64,000 nt of DNA from Inquilinus limosus_F (GCF_051487185.1 NZ_JAHVDK010000010.1:124001-188000), one strand, 5' to 3'. Counted from the stretch's first letter, positions 16,233 through 24,752 are shown. Translations and numbers: made by a program. The notes: generated by a model not told the origin, from the letters alone.

Positions 16233-17291
16233 ATGAGAGAGATCAAGGGACCGGCCATCTTTCTCGCCCAATTCGCCGGCGACTCACCCCCCTTCAGCAG
16301 CCTCGACGCGATTGCCGGCTGGGCCGCGGGCCTCGGCTACAATGGGGTGCAGATCCCGTCCTGGGACGCCCGGCTGTTCGACCTGAAGCGCGCGGCCGAA
16401 AGCCAGGATTATTGCGACGAGGTGCTGGGCACGCTGAAGAAGCACGGCTTGGCCCTGACCGAGCTGTCGACCCATCTGCAGGGCCAGCTGGTCGCGGTGC
16501 ATCCGGCCTATGACGAGGCCTTCGACGGATTCGCGGCGCCGGAGGTGCGCGGCAACCCGAAGGCGCGGCAGGAATGGGCGGTGCAGCAGCTGCGCTATGC
16601 CGCCCAGGCGTCTCGGCGCCTCGGCCTCAAGGCCCATGCCACCTTCTCCGGCGCGCTCGCCTGGCCCTATGTCTACCCCTGGCCGCAGCGCCCGGCCGGG
16701 CTGATCGAGACCGCCTTCGACGAGCTGGCGCGGCGCTGGACGCCGATCCTGAACGCCTTCGACGAGGCCGGGGTCGATGTCTGCTACGAGATCCATCCCG
16801 GCGAGGACCTGTTCGACGGCCACACCTTCGAGATGTTCCTGGAGCGGGTCGGCAACCATCCGCGCTGCAACATCCTGTACGACCCGAGCCACTTCGTGCT
16901 GCAGCAGCTCGACTATCTCGGCTACATCGACCGCTACCACGAGCGGATCCGCGCCTTCCATGTGAAGGATGCCGAGTTCAACCCGACCGCCAGCCAGGGC
17001 GTCTATTCCGGCTACGCCTCCTGGGCCGACCGGGCCGGGCGGTTCCGCTCGCTCGGCGACGGCCAGGTCGATTTCGGGGCCATCTTCTCGAAGCTGACGC
17101 AGTACGGCTTCGACGGCTGGGCGGTGCTGGAGTGGGAGTGCTGCATCAAGCATCCCGAGCAGGGCGCGGCCGAGGGCGCCGACTTCATCGCCTCGCATCT
17201 GATCCGCGTCACCGAGCGCGCCTTCGACGATTTCGCCTCCGGCGGCACCGACGAAGCGGCGAATCGCCGCCTGCTCGGCATCGACCGCTGA
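16233..17291 (+). CDS. Sugar phosphate isomerase/epimerase, AP-endonuclease-2 TIM barrel
   Basis: The protein has 352 aa. It carries a xylose-isomerase-like TIM barrel that interconverts sugars or inositol derivatives with a divalent metal. Metal-ligand regions are readable: CYEIHPGEDLFDG (E ~184), NILYDPSHF (D ~218), AFHVKDAEF (H ~245) and VLEWECCIKHPEQG near residues ~300-313. The ATG at 16233 has GGAGGAGG directly upstream. A Gfo/Idh/MocA dehydrogenase follows after 36 bp. This is a common pairing in inositol/keto-sugar catabolism in which one enzyme oxidises and the other isomerises. The substrate is unknown. Confidence 0.9.
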   Translation: MREIKGPAIFLAQFAGDSPPFSSLDAIAGWAAGLGYNGVQIPSWDARLFDLKRAAESQDYCDEVLGTLKKHGLALTELSTHLQGQLVAVHPAYDEAFDGFAAPEVRGNPKARQEWAVQQLRYAAQASRRLGLKAHATFSGALAWPYVYPWPQRPAGLIETAFDELARRWTPILNAFDEAGVDVCYEIHPGEDLFDGHTFEMFLERVGNHPRCNILYDPSHFVLQQLDYLGYIDRYHERIRAFHVKDAEFNPTASQGVYSGYASWADRAGRFRSLGDGQVDFGAIFSKLTQYGFDGWAVLEWECCIKHPEQGAAEGADFIASHLIRVTERAFDDFASGGTDEAANRRLLGIDR

Positions 17292-17327
17292 GCGGCCAGA
17301 GATAGGCCAGGAACTAGGGAGGACACC

Positions 17328-18512
17328 ATGGTTTCCGGAACCGCGGAACGGGCGCCGAGCCGGCGCCTGCGTCTGGGCATGATCGGCGGCGGCCGCGACG
17401 CCTTCATCGGCGCGGTGCATCGCCTGGCGGCGCGGATGGACGACCGCTGGGAGTTCGTCGCGGGGGCGCTGTCGAGCGATCCGCAGAAGGCCCTGGCCTC
17501 GGCCGCCGACCTGCGGCTCGAGCCCAGCCGCGCCTATCCGAGCTGGCAGGCGATGCTGGAGGGCGAGACGAAGCTGCGCGACGGCGGCGGGCCGGCGATC
17601 GATGCGGTCGCCATCGTCACCCCGAACCACGTCCACCACGCCCCGGCCAAGGCCTTCCTCGAGGCCGGCTTCCACGTCGTCTGCGACAAGCCGATGACGA
17701 CCACGGTGGCCGACGCCGAGGACCTGGTGGCAACGGTGCAGAAGAGCGGCCAGGTCTTCGCCCTGACCCACAACTACACCGGCTATCCGATGATCCGGCA
17801 GGCCCGGGCACTGGTGGCCGAGGGTGCGCTGGGCAGGATCCGGCTGGTCCAGGCGGAATACGCCCAGGACTGGCTGGCGACCAAGACCGAGGACACCGGC
17901 AGCAAGCAAGCCGAGTGGCGTGTCGACCCGGCCCGCAGCGGCCCGGCCGGCTGCGTCGGCGACATCGGCACCCACGCCTACAACCTGGCCGGCTTCGTCC
18001 TCGGCGAGGCGGCGGAATCACTCGCGGCCGACCTGCAGAGCTTCGTCCCCGGCCGGCGCCTGGACGACAACGCCCATATCCTACTGCGCTACGGCAGCGG
18101 CGCCCGCGGCATGATCTGGGCCAGCCAGGTGGCGAGCGGCAACGAGAACGGGCTGCGCCTGCGCATCTATGGCGAGAAGGCCGGTCTCGAATGGGCGCAG
18201 GAGAACCCGAACTACCTGACCTTCATGCCGCTGGGCGAGCCGCATCGCCGCCTGACCCGCGGCGGCCCCGGCAGCGGCCCGGCCGCGGCCCACGCCACCC
18301 GCGTGCCGCCCGGCCATCCCGAGGGCTATCTGGAGTGCTTCGCCCAGATCTACAGCGACGCGGCAGAGCAGATCCTGGCCCGGCTGGAGAAGCGCGACCC
18401 GGCGCCGGACAGCCTCCTGGTGCCGACCGTGGCGGACGGCCTGGCCGGGGTGCGCTTCATCGCCGCCTGCGTCGCCTCGTCCCAGAAGGACGCGGCCTGG
18501 ACGAAGATCTGA
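17328..18512 (+). CDS. Gfo/Idh/MocA family sugar dehydrogenase
   Basis: The protein has 394 aa. The N-terminal Rossmann fold binds NAD(P) (LGMIGGGRDAFIGAVHRL at ~residues 12-30). The family D/E-K-P motif is HVVCDKPMTT (~residues 120-130). The C-terminal substrate domain contains GDIGTHAYNLAGFVLG, which carries the catalytic D-x-x-x-H type arrangement. It forms an operon with the upstream epimerase and very likely shares the LacI-type operator. Palindromic repeats follow the stop. Confidence 0.92.
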   Translation: MVSGTAERAPSRRLRLGMIGGGRDAFIGAVHRLAARMDDRWEFVAGALSSDPQKALASAADLRLEPSRAYPSWQAMLEGETKLRDGGGPAIDAVAIVTPNHVHHAPAKAFLEAGFHVVCDKPMTTTVADAEDLVATVQKSGQVFALTHNYTGYPMIRQARALVAEGALGRIRLVQAEYAQDWLATKTEDTGSKQAEWRVDPARSGPAGCVGDIGTHAYNLAGFVLGEAAESLAADLQSFVPGRRLDDNAHILLRYGSGARGMIWASQVASGNENGLRLRIYGEKAGLEWAQENPNYLTFMPLGEPHRRLTRGGPGSGPAAAHATRVPPGHPEGYLECFAQIYSDAAEQILARLEKRDPAPDSLLVPTVADGLAGVRFIAACVASSQKDAAWTKI

Positions 18513-18538
18513 GGCCGCGCATCGGGGAATGTCGTGGG

Positions 18539-18615
18539 TTGGGTTCGCCGGATGGCGAACCCAACACCCCGCCGTCGGTGCTTGTGACTGTTGGGTTCGC
18601 TGGCGCGAACCCAAC
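18539..18615. repeat. REP-like palindrome pair (GGGTTCGCC family)
   Basis: Two hairpins occur in tandem. Hairpin one is TTGGGTTCGCC/GGCGAACCCAA (18539-18564) and hairpin two is GTTGGGTTCG/CGAACCCAAC (18590-18615). A related single hairpin is at 55744-55778. They separate the Gfo/Idh gene from a convergent gene. Confidence 0.85.
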
Positions 18616-18632
18616 CTACGCCTGCCATGCGG

Positions 18633-19637
18633 TCACCGCCGCCGGTCGAGGACGCCGAGCTCCTCCCACATCCAGGAGAAATCGTAGCTCACCAGCGCGT
18701 CGTCCGAATCGCGGTGGCTCTCGAGATATCTCAGCCAGGTGACGACCTTCTCCTTGCCCTCGGCTGTCCGCGCCGCCTCGCGCGGGGACATCCCGCCCAG
18801 CATCCTCATGGGCAGGTCGAGCATCTCCCGGTAATACGCGTCCAGCTCGTCACGGAAGCGCTCATCGGCCTCGGATGACAGGTCGCTCGGTTCGGGAGCG
18901 TCGTTGACGATCGTCGGCCACTGCAGGCCGAGCAGGCGCGGTATATTGTGCTCGAGCCAGACCCGGCTGAACACCGGCGCCGCGCGCATGCTGACGAGTA
19001 TCTGCGACGCGCTCCGCGCGGCGGCAACGGACTGGGGCTTGCCGGCGTTCTTCGCGATTTCCCCGAGTTCCTGCTGCATCCGCTTCTGCATCTCGGCGAG
19101 AACATCGAGGAGCCGGTCCGCGGCCTCGGCATCGAACACCAGCACGCCGCCGGTTGTTATGGTCCTGCCGCCGTATTCGATCAGCCGAGCCCCGATCCTG
19201 TCCCCGCGCTCGGGCGTACGGATCTCGCGGCGCTCGCTGACACGGATCGGTTCGCCGCCGCCCCGGATCAGGTCGCGGGCAAGAAAGGAATTGCCCGGGA
19301 CGATATCGCTGACCTCGTAGAGGCCCAGCGAGGTTTCGAGCTCCCCTATGTAGCGCTTCGTGGGCACCGTCTCCCTCCAGCCCCGGCGCTTGATGTAGTC
19401 GGCGGCGATCGTCTGCCCGTCCGACTCGCGGCTGCGGGTCAGGAAGTCCTCGAAGGCGCATCGCCACAGCATCATGAAATGATGCTCACCGATGATCGCC
19501 ATGAGCTCGTCCGGCTCCAGATCGAACGAGTCGCAGCCCGGCCGGACGTGCTCGAGGAACACGTCCTCCCAGAGAGCTTTCCAGTCGTCGCGCTGGCCCC
19601 ACTTGATCAGGCCCGAGATATCGATGCCGGTCGCCAT
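18633..19637 (-). CDS. Uncharacterised protein with C-terminal PREAARTxEG motif
   Basis: The protein has 334 aa, is soluble and carries no signal peptide. I do not recognise the N-terminal two thirds, which include a C-F-E-D-F stretch and a basic R-R-E-I-R-T-P-E-R region suggestive of a small beta domain. The C-terminal MLGGMSPREAARTAEGKEK...WLRYLE resembles the G-x-(T/S)-P-R-E-A motif seen at the end of antitoxin Xre/MbcA/ParS toxin-binding and some SEC-C proteins; this is a weak, motif-level likeness. The start at 19637 is the first methionine that leaves a clean N-terminus. It is divergent from pgk. GC content is slightly lower than its neighbours. Confidence 0.6.
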   Translation of the reverse strand: MATGIDISGLIKWGQRDDWKALWEDVFLEHVRPGCDSFDLEPDELMAIIGEHHFMMLWRCAFEDFLTRSRESDGQTIAADYIKRRGWRETVPTKRYIGELETSLGLYEVSDIVPGNSFLARDLIRGGGEPIRVSERREIRTPERGDRIGARLIEYGGRTITTGGVLVFDAEAADRLLDVLAEMQKRMQQELGEIAKNAGKPQSVAAARSASQILVSMRAAPVFSRVWLEHNIPRLLGLQWPTIVNDAPEPSDLSSEADERFRDELDAYYREMLDLPMRMLGGMSPREAARTAEGKEKVVTWLRYLESHRDSDDALVSYDFSWMWEELGVLDRRR

Positions 19638-19790
19638 GGGAGATCCCTCGTCAGAGGTCGGGGGAGTCCGGTAGCATGCAAAGCCACGAGCTTCCAGACC
19701 CCGATCTCGATCCACCGGCCCGGTTGCGTCGCGGCGGCCTCTGTGGTTCGGTGCCGGCGATCTTGTCCCCCAGACCAGAGAGCCGAGCCG

Positions 19791-20984
19791 ATGAGCGCCT
19801 TCAAGACCCTCGACGACGTGGATGTGCGCGGCAAGACCGTGCTGGTGCGCGGCGACCTGAACGTGCCGGTCGAAGACGGCCATGTCAGCGACACCACCCG
19901 CCTGGACCGGCTGGCCCCGACCATCGCCGAGATCGCCGACAAGGGCGGCCGTGTCGTGCTGCTGTCGCATTTCGGCCGGCCCAAGGGCGTGACCCCGGAG
20001 TTCAGCCTGAAGACCATCGTGCTGCCGGCGCTGGAGGAGGTGCTGGAGCGGCCGGTCGCCTTCGCCGAGGATTGCGTCGGGCCGCAGGCCGAGGCGGCGG
20101 TGAAGGCGCTTAAGGACGGGCAGATCCTGCTGCTGGAGAATGTCCGCTTCCATCCGGAGGAGGAAAAGAACGACCCGGCCTTCGCCAAGGCCCTGGCGTC
20201 GCTCGGCGACCTCTACGTCAACGACGCCTTCTCGGCGGCGCACCGCGCCCATGCCTCGACCGAGGGCATCGCCCACCACCTGCCGGCCGTCGCCGGCCGG
20301 CTGATGCAGGCCGAGCTGGACGCGCTGACCGCGGCGCTGGAGGCGCCGAAGCGGCCGGTGCTGGCGATTGTCGGCGGCGCCAAGATCTCGACCAAGCTGG
20401 ACCTGCTCGGCAACCTCGTCGCCAAGGTCGACCAGCTGGTGCTGGGCGGTGGCATGGCCAACACCTTCCTGGCCGCCCGGGGCGTGAATGTCGGCAAGAG
20501 CCTGTGCGAGCACGACATGGCCGACGCCGCGCGGACGATCGCGCAGAAGGCCGCAGCCGCCGGCTGCGAGATCGTGCTGCCGGTCGACGGCGTGGTCGCC
20601 CGCGCCTTCGAGGCCGGCGCGCCGAACGAGGCGGTCGACGTCTCGGCCATCCCGGCCGATGCGATGATGCTGGATGTCGGGCCGAAGACCGTGGCGCTGC
20701 TGCGCGACCGGCTGGCCAAGGTCGCGACCGTGGTCTGGAACGGGCCGCTGGGCGCCTTCGAGAAGCAGCCCTTCGACGCCGGCACCGTGGCGGTGGCGCG
20801 GGCGGCCGCGGACCTCACCCAGGCCGGCAAGATCCTGACCGTGGCCGGCGGCGGCGACACCGTCTCGGCCCTCGGCCATGCCGGGGTGGAGGACCGCTTC
20901 TCCTACGTCTCCACCGCCGGCGGCGCCTTCCTGGAATGGCTCGAGGGCAAGGACCTGCCCGGGGTCGCCGCGCTGAAGCGCTGA
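19791..20984 (+). CDS. pgk: Phosphoglycerate kinase
   Basis: The protein has 397 aa. It transfers phosphate from 1,3-bisphosphoglycerate to ADP in glycolysis, and the reverse in gluconeogenesis. Family signatures are intact: KTVLVRGDLNVPVEDG (substrate-binding N lobe), LLSHFGRPKG, VNDAFSAAHRAHAST, LAIVGGAKISTKL and the nucleotide region AGGGDTVSALGHAG near the C-terminus. The ATG at 19791 matches the universal N-terminus; the open frame extends far upstream by chance. No gap gene is adjacent. A GC hairpin follows the stop. Confidence 0.97.
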   Translation: MSAFKTLDDVDVRGKTVLVRGDLNVPVEDGHVSDTTRLDRLAPTIAEIADKGGRVVLLSHFGRPKGVTPEFSLKTIVLPALEEVLERPVAFAEDCVGPQAEAAVKALKDGQILLLENVRFHPEEEKNDPAFAKALASLGDLYVNDAFSAAHRAHASTEGIAHHLPAVAGRLMQAELDALTAALEAPKRPVLAIVGGAKISTKLDLLGNLVAKVDQLVLGGGMANTFLAARGVNVGKSLCEHDMADAARTIAQKAAAAGCEIVLPVDGVVARAFEAGAPNEAVDVSAIPADAMMLDVGPKTVALLRDRLAKVATVVWNGPLGAFEKQPFDAGTVAVARAAADLTQAGKILTVAGGGDTVSALGHAGVEDRFSYVSTAGGAFLEWLEGKDLPGVAALKR

Positions 20985-20991
20985 CCGCGAC

Positions 20992-21012
20992 GGGGAGGGC
21001 CCTGCCCTCCCC
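20992..21012. terminator. GC hairpin between convergent pgk and hydrolase genes
   Basis: A perfect 9-bp stem GGGGAGGGC/GCCCTCCCC with a 3-nt loop fills the 28-bp gap between the two stop codons. There is no T-run, so it may rely on structure alone. Confidence 0.5.
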
Positions 21013-22179
21013 CTACTCCTGCCGGCCGAACTGTCGGTCGAGCCAGTCGAAGGCTTCCGCCTGTTCCTCGGCCCGGAAGATATGGGCATTCGGCCAGACC
21101 TTGGCGGCGAAATGCTCCGGCGCGCCGGCATCGGCCCACACCTTCTCCATCCTGGCGAAGGCGTCCCGCACCGCGGCCACCGGGAACAGGTGGTCGGTCT
21201 CGCCGGCATAGAACAGCATCGGCTTCGGCGCCGCGATCGAGGCCGCGTCGGGGTAGTCGAACCAGCGGAACATGCCGGGGTGGAGCATGTTGAAGGCCGA
21301 CTGGCCCTTGAGCTGGTTGTTGCCGGGCACCATCAGCCCGTCCAGCGTCGCCATCCAGTTGACCGCGACGCCGGCCGTGACCGCATCGGTCAGGGCCGCG
21401 ATCTGCCAGGCGCGGAAGGCGCCCATGGAGAAGCCGATCGCGGCGACCCGGTCCTTGTCGACCTCCGGCAGCGCGGCGAGATAGCGGGCGGCGCGGACAT
21501 CCTCCACCGCGATGGTGCCGGCCAGGGACGAGCCGAGGTTGAACAGGTTCGAGGCCAGCGCCTGCTGCGACTCCCGGCCGTTGTTCTGCCGGTCGCCCCA
21601 GCCCAGCGCGTCGGTCGCCAGCACGACATAGCCGCGGCGGGCGAGGTCGTCGCCGATGAAGCGGCCGGAATAGTACTTCTCGACCCAGGCCTTCGCCGAG
21701 GCCAGCCGCGCCTCGTCGCCCCAGGGCTCGACCATCTTCTCCTTGCCGATGTTGAACTTGCCGCCATGGTCGTGCAGCACAAGAGCGGCCGGGAACGGCC
21801 CCTGCCCCTTCGGCACCAGGAGGATGGCGGCGACGCGGCTGTTGCGGGTGATCGACAGGACGATCTTCCGCGCCACATAGGCGCCGCGGTCCTGCTCCTC
21901 GACCACCTGCGCGTCGAGGGGCGTCTGATCGTCGGGCTGGATCAGCAGGTCCCAGAACTTCGCCCGCGCCTCCGCCCGCCAACGCGAGAAGTCGCCGCCG
22001 CCGGCCTGGTCCCAGGCCAGGGCGAAATGCAGCTGGTCCTTCAGCTTCTGATAGAAGACCGGGAGGTTGTTCTCGGTCACCCCCTTCGTCTCGTGATCCG
22101 CCTCGGCCGCCATCGCTGCCTCACTCGCGATCAGCAGGGCCGCGGCCGCGGCAACCCGCAGAAGATCCCGGAAGCACAT
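21013..22179 (-). CDS. Secreted dienelactone hydrolase-like alpha/beta hydrolase
   Basis: The protein has 388 aa. A signal peptide (LLRVAAAAALLIASEAAMAAE) predicts export. The alpha/beta hydrolase core carries the nucleophile elbow GFSMGAF (serine near residue 247), preceded by LVLHDHGGKFNIGK, which likely contributes the oxyanion side. The acid/histidine region is around YAGETDHLFPV and WPNAHIF. It resembles acetyl-xylan-esterase/dienelactone-hydrolase family members that cleave ester bonds; the substrate is unknown. It is on the same strand as the cyclase-family gene upstream, but a 132-bp structured repeat lies in the gap. Confidence 0.85.
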   Translation of the reverse strand: MCFRDLLRVAAAAALLIASEAAMAAEADHETKGVTENNLPVFYQKLKDQLHFALAWDQAGGGDFSRWRAEARAKFWDLLIQPDDQTPLDAQVVEEQDRGAYVARKIVLSITRNSRVAAILLVPKGQGPFPAALVLHDHGGKFNIGKEKMVEPWGDEARLASAKAWVEKYYSGRFIGDDLARRGYVVLATDALGWGDRQNNGRESQQALASNLFNLGSSLAGTIAVEDVRAARYLAALPEVDKDRVAAIGFSMGAFRAWQIAALTDAVTAGVAVNWMATLDGLMVPGNNQLKGQSAFNMLHPGMFRWFDYPDAASIAAPKPMLFYAGETDHLFPVAAVRDAFARMEKVWADAGAPEHFAAKVWPNAHIFRAEEQAEAFDWLDRQFGRQE

Positions 22180-22245
22180 CGGACATTCCTCCCCTCGCTA
22201 TCCTGCCATACCCATGGCACTCGGATTCAGGGCGAGACCGTGCGC

Positions 22246-22377
22246 CCCCCTCACCCTCCCGCCGCCTTCGGCGTCGGGCCCCTCCCTCTCCCCGAGGAGA
22301 GGGATTTCGAAGCAGCACTGGCTTCACCTCTCCTCGGGGAGAGGTCGAAATCGCGGCAGTGATTTCGGGTGAGGGGG
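22246..22377. repeat. Structured palindromic repeat, copy 2 (132 bp, inverted relative to copy 1)
   Basis: The ends are CCCCCTCACCC (22246-22256) and GGGTGAGGGGG (22367-22377). Read on the minus strand, the order of hairpins equals that of the 2870-2998 copy. These are GAAATC/GATTTC, ACCTCTCCC/GGAGAGGT, CCCTCTCC/GGGAGAGGG and a final CCCG...CGGG stem. The loop-closing sequences differ in a compensatory way. Confidence 0.85.
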
Positions 22378-22412
22378 CGGCGCCGGCCCCTCCATTCAGT
22401 TGAACCCCTCCC

Positions 22413-23345
22413 CTATTGCGGCGTCGGCCGCATGACGCCGTCGGGGCCGCGGCGCAGCGGCGCGGTCTGCTTTGGCAGCGGCGCGCCCGGGGCGTCGGCG
22501 ATGGTGACGCCGTGCGGCCAGTCGGCCGGGGCGATGGCGATGTAGCGGGCGTAGCCGCCGGTGCCGCCGAGCGGCTTGGCGAAGCCGATCGTGATCAGCG
22601 CCCCGGCCTCCGGCACCTGGTCGAGATTGGCCACCCCTTCCGCCTGGGTGAAGTGGTTGTGCATCAGCCAGGCCTCGCCCTCCAGAGTCGGCGTGGCGTC
22701 GGTGTCCAGCGGCTCGTGCCCGTGGAACAGGATGCGGCGCTCGAGATGCAGGAATTTCAGCGCGTCCAGCGACACGCCGGGAAACGGCTTGTCGTTGAAG
22801 TGCTCGACGTCCTCCCACTTCTTCGACCAGTCGGTGCGGACCATGACGACGCTGCCTTCCGGAATGGTGCCGTGCTTGCCCTCCCAGGCGGCGATGTCCT
22901 CCACCGTCATGGCGTAGCTGGGGTCCTTCGCCACCTTCTCGTGGATGTCGATCACCACAAGGGGCCGCACCGCGAAGGTCGGCGGCAGATCGCTGATCGT
23001 GGCGCCGTATTCGTCCCAATGCGCCGGCGGGTCGAGCTGGGTGCCGTACTGGTCGGTCGGCAGCGCATAGGCCGAGGCGACGAAGCCGTGCTTGGCATAG
23101 GTGAACTCGTCGCCCTTCTTGGCGTAGTTCGGCAGCTCGTTGCCCGCGATCGCAGGCTTGAACTCGGCATTGCCGAAGCCCGGCCAGACCGGCTGCACCG
23201 GCGCGAAGGCATGGGTCAGGTCGATGTATTTCGCGCTCTTCAGCGTCGAGTCATAGACGCTCCACAGCCCCTCCGCCGCCTGCGCCGCCGGCGCGGCCGC
23301 GAGCACGAGGGACAGGACGGCCGTCGCGGCCGGGATCCGCAGCAT
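22413..23345 (-). CDS. Exported cyclase-family protein (kynurenine formamidase-like fold)
   Basis: The protein has 310 aa. The signal peptide runs to about AAPAAQAAEG. The cyclase/KynB fold is recognisable (YIDLTHAFAPVQPVWPGF; later HGHEPLDTDATP and WLMHNHFTQAEGVANL). The metal-binding motif of the family, H-x-G-T-H-x-D-x-P-x-H, appears here as YGTQLDPPAHWDEYG, with glutamine where the second histidine is expected. This is a variant, so activity may differ from arylformamidase. Family members hydrolyse amides or lactones. The two secreted hydrolase genes may work together on an aromatic or cyclic substrate (inference). Confidence 0.85.
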   Translation of the reverse strand: MLRIPAATAVLSLVLAAAPAAQAAEGLWSVYDSTLKSAKYIDLTHAFAPVQPVWPGFGNAEFKPAIAGNELPNYAKKGDEFTYAKHGFVASAYALPTDQYGTQLDPPAHWDEYGATISDLPPTFAVRPLVVIDIHEKVAKDPSYAMTVEDIAAWEGKHGTIPEGSVVMVRTDWSKKWEDVEHFNDKPFPGVSLDALKFLHLERRILFHGHEPLDTDATPTLEGEAWLMHNHFTQAEGVANLDQVPEAGALITIGFAKPLGGTGGYARYIAIAPADWPHGVTIADAPGAPLPKQTAPLRRGPDGVMRPTPQ

Positions 23346-23495
23346 GGAAGCCCCCTTCGATGGTTCGCGCGGACGAGCATCGCCCGAGCTCCGGCCGCGC
23401 TCCAAGCACGAAGTCGCGGGCTGGCTTGACGCCCCGCCCCCGTCGGCATAAGGCTTGAGGCGTCCCGTGAACGGCCCGGAAAGGAGGGTGTGACG

Positions 23496-23558
23496 ATGAC
23501 TGTCCTTGTCCGCGCGCTCCGCGCCTCCCTTCGCCGCGCCGCCGTTCCGACCGTCTGA
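23496..23558 (+). CDS. Candidate 20-aa leader peptide upstream of rsgA
   Basis: MTVLVRALRASLRRAAVPTV begins at an ATG preceded by AAGGAGGG, the strongest ribosome-binding site in this neighbourhood, and stops 54 bp before rsgA. A possible promoter (TTGACG at 23426 and CATAAG at 23447, spacing short at 15) lies upstream. The peptide is arginine/alanine-rich. No family is known; a regulatory leader is a guess from position. Confidence 0.4.
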   Translation: MTVLVRALRASLRRAAVPTV

Positions 23559-23612
23559 ACATCCAGGGTCCATCGGCCGGCGCCTGACAGGCTTCCGATC
23601 GAGGATCCGACA

Positions 23613-24683
23613 TTGATCGACCACTATGGCTGGAGCCCGGCGCTCCAGCACGATTTCCGTCCCTTCGCCGCCCGCGGCCTCCAGCCCGCGCGCGTCACCG
23701 TGCAGCAGCGCGGCGCCTATCGCCTCGTCACCCCTCTGGGCGAGATGACCGGCCAGCTCTCCGGCCGCTTCGCCCATGAGGCGCTGGAGGGCGACTATCC
23801 CGTGGCCGGCGACTGGGTGGCCGCCGCCCTGCGCCCCGAGGAAGGCGGCGCCACCATCCAGGCGCTGCTGCCGCGGCGCAGCGCCTTCACCCGCAAGGCC
23901 GCCGGCCCCGGCCGGCCGACCGGCCAGGTGGTGGCGGCCAATGCCGACGTCGCCTTCCTGGTCACCTCGCTGAACGCCGATCTCAACGCCCGGCGGATCG
24001 AGCGCTACCTGGCCACCGCCTGGGAAAGCGGCGCCGCCCCCGTCGTGGTGCTGACCAAGGCCGATCTGTGCCCCGACCGCGACGGGACGCTGGCCGAAAT
24101 CGAGGCGGTGGCGCTGGGCGTGCCGGTGCATGTCGTCTCTGCCGTCACCGGCGAGGGTATCGAGGGCCTGCGCGACGGCTTCGCACCGGGCCGGACGGCG
24201 GTGCTGCTGGGCAGCTCCGGCGTCGGCAAGTCCAGCCTGGTCAACGCCCTGGCCGGGACGGCGCTGATGGCGACGGCCGCGATCCGCGAGGACGATGCCC
24301 GCGGCCGTCACACCACCACCCATCGCGAGCTGGTGCTGCTGCCCGACGGAAGGCTGGTGCTGGACACGCCGGGCATGCGCGAGTTGGGGCTGTGGGACGC
24401 CGGGGACGGCGTCACCGCGACCTTCGCCGATATCGAGGCGCTGGCGGCGGAGTGTCGCTTCGCCGACTGCCGGCACGAGACCGAGCCCGGCTGCGCCGTG
24501 CGCGCCGCCCTGGAGGACGGCCGCCTGGACCCGGAGCGCTGGCGCGCCTGGGGCAAGCTGCAGCGCGAGCTGGCGCATCTGGAGCGCAAGGAGGACCCGC
24601 TGGCGCGGGAACGGGCGCGCAAGGTCTGGATCCAGCGGCACAAGCAGTACCGCGCTGGCAAGAAGCGGGGAGACTGGGGCTGA
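23613..24683 (+). CDS. rsgA: Ribosome small-subunit-dependent GTPase RsgA
   Basis: The protein has 356 aa and is a circularly permuted GTPase that checks late 30S maturation. The order of motifs is permuted as expected: an OB-fold N domain (residues ~30-85), G4 VLTKADL, G5-like VSAVTGEGI, then the P-loop LLGSSGVGKSSLVNALAG, the switch region GRHTTTHRELVLL and G3 DTPGMRELG. The C-terminal zinc finger is ECRFADCRHETEPGCAV, with its C-x-H-x5-C ligands. The frame opens with a TTG at 23613 and has GAGG upstream; the start is not fully certain. Confidence 0.95.
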   Translation: MIDHYGWSPALQHDFRPFAARGLQPARVTVQQRGAYRLVTPLGEMTGQLSGRFAHEALEGDYPVAGDWVAAALRPEEGGATIQALLPRRSAFTRKAAGPGRPTGQVVAANADVAFLVTSLNADLNARRIERYLATAWESGAAPVVVLTKADLCPDRDGTLAEIEAVALGVPVHVVSAVTGEGIEGLRDGFAPGRTAVLLGSSGVGKSSLVNALAGTALMATAAIREDDARGRHTTTHRELVLLPDGRLVLDTPGMRELGLWDAGDGVTATFADIEALAAECRFADCRHETEPGCAVRAALEDGRLDPERWRAWGKLQRELAHLERKEDPLARERARKVWIQRHKQYRAGKKRGDWG

Positions 24684-24713
24684 AGCACGGGTGGGCCGTC
24701 ATGTGCGCATAGC

Positions 24714-24752
24714 GAAGCGATCCAGGGCCCGCACTGGCCCTGGATATGGCTT
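24714..24752. repeat. Palindromic repeat between convergent genes
   Basis: A perfect 10-bp stem ATCCAGGGCC/GGCCCTGGAT (24720-24729 and 24736-24745) is flanked by partly paired GAAGC and GCTTC. It resembles the inner stem of the larger cruciform at 45646-45739, and both lie between 3' ends of convergent genes. Confidence 0.75.
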
